NCBI GenBank assembly: GCA_043784465.1
Contig: JAYVYJ010000108.1
Location: 1 to 7,440, forward strand
Reading direction: 5' to 3'
From: Roseiarcus sp043784465
Lineage (GTDB): Bacteria > Pseudomonadota > Alphaproteobacteria > Rhizobiales > Beijerinckiaceae
Length of the DNA: 7,440 nucleotides
Shown: piece after piece, positions 5,682 to 7,440 of the stretch
How positions within the stretch are numbered: position 1 is the first letter of the stretch
Layout: every line of letters begins with the position of its first letter
Program-made: the position numbers and the translations under genes
Notes under the pieces: model-generated
The model's database searches: none
What the model saw: the letters and a program-made list of their open reading frames with translations, nothing else
Told to the model about the DNA's origin: nothing

Positions 5682-5717
5682 ATCACGACCGCGAGTGCGA
5701 CAGGTCGCGTTCGTGAT
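5682..5717. terminator. 13-bp inverted repeat just after the operon end
   Basis: ATCACGACCGCGA (5682-5694) and TCGCGTTCGTGAT (5705-5717) pair at 12 of 13 positions around a 10-nt loop, 5 nt after the stop of the FabL-like gene. An inner alternative stem GCGA/TCGC (5697-5700 with 5705-5708) competes. No T-run follows, so this is either a non-canonical transcript end or part of a dispersed palindromic repeat. The right arm merges with the repeat half at 5713-5732. Confidence 0.45.
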
Positions 5718-5732
5718 GGCCGGGCTTGTCCC
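5713..5732. repeat. Half of a dispersed alphaproteobacterial palindromic repeat
   Basis: GTGATGGCCGGGCTTGTCCC resembles the left half of a palindromic element that I recall as common between genes of Bradyrhizobium and relatives, in which GTCCC is followed by GGCCATCC. Here the second half is missing and replaced by ACAGCTGTCC. This suggests truncation or rearrangement at about 5732. The family assignment is from memory and was not searched. Confidence 0.45.
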
Positions 5733-5989
5733 ACAGCTGTCCAGTAGGTGTTCTGTTTGCCCGGCGAGCCCCAACGCTGGACTTTCGCCGACGCTAACCG
5801 CACGCGAGACTGGCGCGTGTTCTCCAAGCGGTCCCAGATCATGCTGCGCATAGGCTCGCGCGGGTTTTGTCGCAAGATGAGCGAGGCGGTTCGATTGATC
5901 GGCTCGACGAGCTTGACTTTGGCTTGCGCGAGTTTGCAAAGGGCGCGCTTCTTCAACGATGTGTCTGGGGCCAAGACGCATGTCGTCTA
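5733..5989 (-). pseudogene. Unrecognised protein-like remnant, minus strand
   Basis: On the minus strand a frame opens after a TAG at 5987-5989 (first usable start TTG at 5974). It translates to a well-balanced protein-like sequence including KLAQAKVKLVEPINRTASLI, NPREPMRSMIWDRLENTRQS and WGSPGKQNTYW, with mostly G/C third positions. It then runs into the repeat half and hairpin and on into the SDR gene, so its natural C-terminus seems lost. A plus-strand GTG-started frame (5748-6212) covers the same bases but crosses the IS630 remnant antisense and looks like a shadow. I cannot name a family. The piece is probably the broken end of a gene or mobile element. Confidence 0.3.
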
Positions 5990-6002
5990 CGATCCCGCGT
6001 CG

Positions 6003-6170
6003 CCCCATATTCTTGACCGGATGGAGCTTTGGCTATTTGAACCGCAGCGGAACAATCGTCATATTTACCGGCACGTTCAGCTTGGCGTTGACGTGCCGGC
6101 CAGCTTGATCCCTGAGCAGCACGGCGTGAGCCCCTATTTGGACGTCGGGCGCGATTTCCTAGAGATTCAA
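6003..6170 (-). pseudogene. IS630-family transposase fragment, inactivated
   Basis: Reading the minus strand from 6170, the translation gives EIAPDVQIGAHAVLLRDQAG, then RHVNAKLNVPVNMTIVPL and PKLHPVKNMG. This follows the IS630 DDE core pattern (HAVLLxDxAGWH ... L.VP.NITLLPLP...PELNPVENxW). The second catalytic Asp is present at 6110-6108. The catalytic Glu of PVEN is Lys (6014-6012). Two in-frame TAG codons (6161-6159 and 6035-6033) interrupt it. Nothing upstream toward the tRNA, or downstream past 6003, continues the family, so only about 55 codons survive and no terminal inverted repeats are visible. It is a dead relic of an insertion between the catabolic module and tRNA-Gln. Confidence 0.75.
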
Positions 6171-6279
6171 AACCCACGGCCGATCCACCTCCGCTCCCTG
6201 GGCGGCGTTTGAGGTGAGTGGGCGTGGTTGGGGTCGAAAAAACGTTGTGTTGGTTGGAGACTTTAGGTCGGCTGAGAGG

Positions 6280-6353
6280 TGGCTGGGGGACCTGGATTCG
6301 AACCAAGATTGACGGAGTCAGAGTCCGCAGTTCTACCGTTGAACTATCCCCCA
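6280..6353 (-). tRNA. tRNA-Gln(CUG)
   Basis: This 74-nt tRNA has an encoded CCA (TGG at 6280-6282 on the plus strand). The acceptor stem TGGGGGA pairs with TCCCCCA, with discriminator G. The D-arm is GTTCAACGGTAGAAC, and the anticodon stem-loop is GCGGA-CTCTGAC-TCCGT with CUG at 6321-6319, decoding CAG. The T-arm is CTTGG-TTCGAAT-CCAGG with one G-U pair. No clear intrinsic terminator follows; a lone T6 run lies about 40 nt past the 3' end. Confidence 0.97.
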
Positions 6354-6369
6354 ATACGCACACCGTATC

Positions 6370-6398
6370 GGAATAGCCGAGCCAGGCGCGTTGCGCAA
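6370..6398 (-). promoter_or_regulatory. Probable promoter of tRNA-Gln
   Basis: On the minus strand TTGCGC (6398-6393) is followed after 17 nt by TATTCC (6375-6370), itself preceded by GC. This resembles the alphaproteobacterial housekeeping pattern of TTGaCG-like and GCTAnnnC boxes. The -10 ends 16 nt before the mature tRNA 5' end. The match is moderate and the position is right. Confidence 0.4.
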
Positions 6399-6440
6399 GG
6401 TCCGGGTGTCGGCAGTACACGGTATGTCTGGTTTAGGCGT

Positions 6441-6473
6441 CGCAAGATCTGTCCGGTAATCTTGTGCCTTTTT
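6441..6473 (+). terminator. Hairpin plus T5, plus-strand terminator-like
   Basis: CGCAAGAT (6441-6448) and ATCTTGTG (6459-6466) form an 8-bp stem with one G-U pair and a 10-nt loop, followed by CC and TTTTT (6469-6473). It fits an intrinsic terminator on the plus strand, yet no plus-strand gene lies upstream of it, so it may be a relic or chance. The surrounding gap 6354-6546 holds no other gene. Confidence 0.3.
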
Positions 6474-6546
6474 GGAGGCTTGGATTGGGAGGGACGAAAG
6501 ACCCTCAGGGGGTTCGCACCATCAAGCTTCCTTATGTGTTGGGTCG

Positions 6547-6924
6547 CTATGGGGCTTGGAATTCAATCCTATGGATGCGGCGGAGCTGGGGGGGTTCGGC
6601 GAGCGGACGTCCCGCGCGCTTGAGGATCGAGAGACGGAGGGGGAGACGCTTTAACGCACCCGCGGTTCGGGCATTACAGCCGAGCGCTTCCACGAGCATC
6701 GGGTGCAGCGTCAAGGTCTCGCGTGGGGTCATAACAAGCGCCCATAGGGGTGAGTCCAGGGTTTCGTATGGGACAATTGCAATGAAACCCTCGCTGCCTG
6801 CGCCGATGCCGGTGACGGGTTGATCCACGACAAAAATCGTTTCAAATCCATCGGAACTTGCAATTTGGCGACAGTCAACGTCTAGGGCAGTTGTTATGAA
6901 ACTTGAATAAAAAGGTAATTCCAC
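6547..6924 (-). CDS. Hypothetical 125-residue protein
   Basis: This minus-strand frame starts at the only available in-frame start, a GTG at 6924; an in-frame TAA lies 8 codons further upstream. There is no clear ribosome binding site. The N-terminal two thirds read like a folded protein, with hydrophobic strands such as FETIFVVDQPVTGIGAG and GFIAIVPYETLDSPLWALVM. The C-terminal third is Arg/Pro/Leu-rich and could be a frame-shifted or random tail. There is no signal peptide or membrane segment. Codon use shifts from A/T-rich at the start to G/C-rich at the end, because the gene straddles the border of the AT-rich island. No family is recognised. It could be a small native gene, or a truncated gene whose front was replaced. 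Confidence 0.4.
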   Translation of the reverse strand: MELPFYSSFITTALDVDCRQIASSDGFETIFVVDQPVTGIGAGSEGFIAIVPYETLDSPLWALVMTPRETLTLHPMLVEALGCNARTAGALKRLPLRLSILKRAGRPLAEPPQLRRIHRIEFQAP

Positions 6925-7245
6925 GGACGATGCTCGAAAATCTTATTTCAGCCAATCTAACTTACACAATATTAATGGCAGGGACACTTAATTTCTAAAA
7001 TTATTTTGAAATATCTCTAAGAACTTGAACACAAAATAATTTTAAAAAATATATGTCAAAAATTGGATCCAAAAAATTTTGCGAATAAATTTACGTTTTA
7101 AATAAAAATTCGGATCTCGGCTCGTAATAAATAAAATTTATCGACATAATTTGTGATGTGAAAAATATTTTCAGCGTCATTTCTGAAACTCTCAAGTATT
7201 GCAGTAGGAAATTGAAAATTTGTTCAAAATAAATAAATACATGTT
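6900..7245. other. AT-rich non-coding island
   Basis: From about 6900 to 7245 the base composition changes abruptly to long A/T runs, against the GC-rich sequence on both sides. I see no ORF of useful length on either strand, no tRNA and no clear promoter pair. It contains an 11-bp inverted repeat, AAAATTATTTT (6997-7007) and AAAATAATTTT (7033-7043), made only of A and T, and two copies of AATAAATAAA (near 7126 and 7229). Such DNA is often horizontally acquired, bound by silencing proteins of the MucR/Ros or H-NS kind, or curved; none of this can be decided here. Confidence 0.7.
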
Positions 7246-7278
7246 AGGCGGCCATTAATGCACAACAAATCGCCGACA

Positions 7279-7312
7279 AACACCGATGAAATCGGTCGTC
7301 AGCATCGGTGTT
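7279..7312. repeat. Perfect 10-bp inverted repeat with a competing inner stem
   Basis: AACACCGATG (7279-7288) and CATCGGTGTT (7303-7312) are exact complements across 14 nt. Inside, ATCGGT (7291-7296) can pair instead with ACCGAT (7282-7287) over a 3-nt loop, so the left arm has two alternative partners. No T-run follows on either strand. It could be a three-half-site operator, an attenuator-like switch, or a dispersed repeat. Confidence 0.45.
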
Positions 7313-7358
7313 ACAACGAAGAATGACCTCTAAACCTGCTTCCTTGCCTATCCGGTTG

Positions 7359-7440
7359 TTACCCACACCCACTAAATGTGGGGTGGGCCCATTCCCCGGA
7401 GTACAGCCCGTCAAACGTCGGCGCTACTGCCCCGCCGGCG
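7359..7440 (-). CDS. Possible C-terminal end of an ORF entering from the right edge
   Basis: On the minus strand a frame is open from the window edge to a TAA at 7361-7359, giving 26 residues with a protein-like composition (APTFDGLYSGEWAHPTFSGC). The other minus frame examined carries an early stop. The stretch is too short to identify. The stem at 7362-7387 lies within it, which argues either for structure in a coding end or against coding. Confidence 0.25.
   Translation of the reverse strand, partial: AGGAVAPTFDGLYSGEWAHPTFSGCG
7362..7387. terminator. GC-rich hairpin with one bulge near the right edge
   Basis: CCCACACCCAC (7362-7372) pairs with GTGGGGTGGG (7378-7387) over a 5-nt loop TAAAT, giving ten base pairs and one bulged A. 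No T-run follows on either strand. It may be a transcript-end hairpin or part of a repeat. Only the structure is visible. Confidence 0.3.

Noticed and set aside
5748..6212. A 154-codon plus-strand frame starting at GTG
   Set aside because: It runs antisense through the recognisable IS630 transposase core and has no ribosome site or recognisable motif. It is best explained as a shadow of remnants on the other strand.
6280..6305. Search for an attachment-site direct repeat of the tRNA-Gln 3' end near the IS630 relic or module ends
   Set aside because: No second copy of the tRNA-Gln 3' sequence is visible in the window, so island boundaries cannot be claimed.
1..7440. CRISPR array, retron, toxin-antitoxin pair or defence system
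   Set aside because: No regularly spaced repeats, reverse transcriptase, nuclease or small paired genes are visible on either strand.

Overview
The window looks like part of an alphaproteobacterial chromosome, most likely Hyphomicrobiales (order-level inference). The coding part is GC-rich with G/C-ending codons and strong GGAGG-type ribosome binding sites. It carries an alphaproteobacterial-looking tRNA-Gln promoter and half of a palindromic repeat (core ATGGCCGGGCTTGTCCC) that I associate with this class from memory. No species can be named.

Layout. Positions 1-535 hold mostly degraded sequence, a possible partial minus-strand reading frame at the left edge, and a terminator-like hairpin. 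tRNA-Ser(UGA) follows on the minus strand (536-625). Positions 711-5717 are one compact catabolic-looking module. On the minus strand, a short-chain dehydrogenase (2126-2908) is followed by an acyl-CoA dehydrogenase (759-2066). Divergently, on the plus strand, come a zinc-type medium-chain alcohol dehydrogenase (3045-4082), a GntR/FCD regulator (4177-4932) and, 3 nt further on, a second SDR with an enoyl-ACP-reductase-like Y-x6-K active site (4936-5676). The 136-nt divergent gap carries overlapping promoters and a cluster of TTGT/ACAA palindromes suited to a GntR/FCD protein.

After the module lies debris: an inverted repeat, half of the dispersed repeat, an unrecognised protein-like remnant, and an inactivated IS630-family transposase fragment (6003-6170, minus). 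This debris abuts tRNA-Gln(CUG) (6280-6353, minus). Beyond it are a hypothetical 125-aa minus-strand ORF, a sharply AT-rich non-coding island (about 6900-7245), and a GC-rich right edge with two hairpins and a possible partial ORF.

How the genes may work together (inference): the acyl-CoA dehydrogenase, the two SDRs and the alcohol dehydrogenase would oxidise or reduce an alcohol/ketone and its acyl-CoA derivatives. The GntR/FCD protein would sense a carboxylate or acyl intermediate and control the divergent promoters. The substrate cannot be read from sequence. The five enzyme and regulator genes and the two tRNAs are solid; the remnants and regulatory sites are graded individually.
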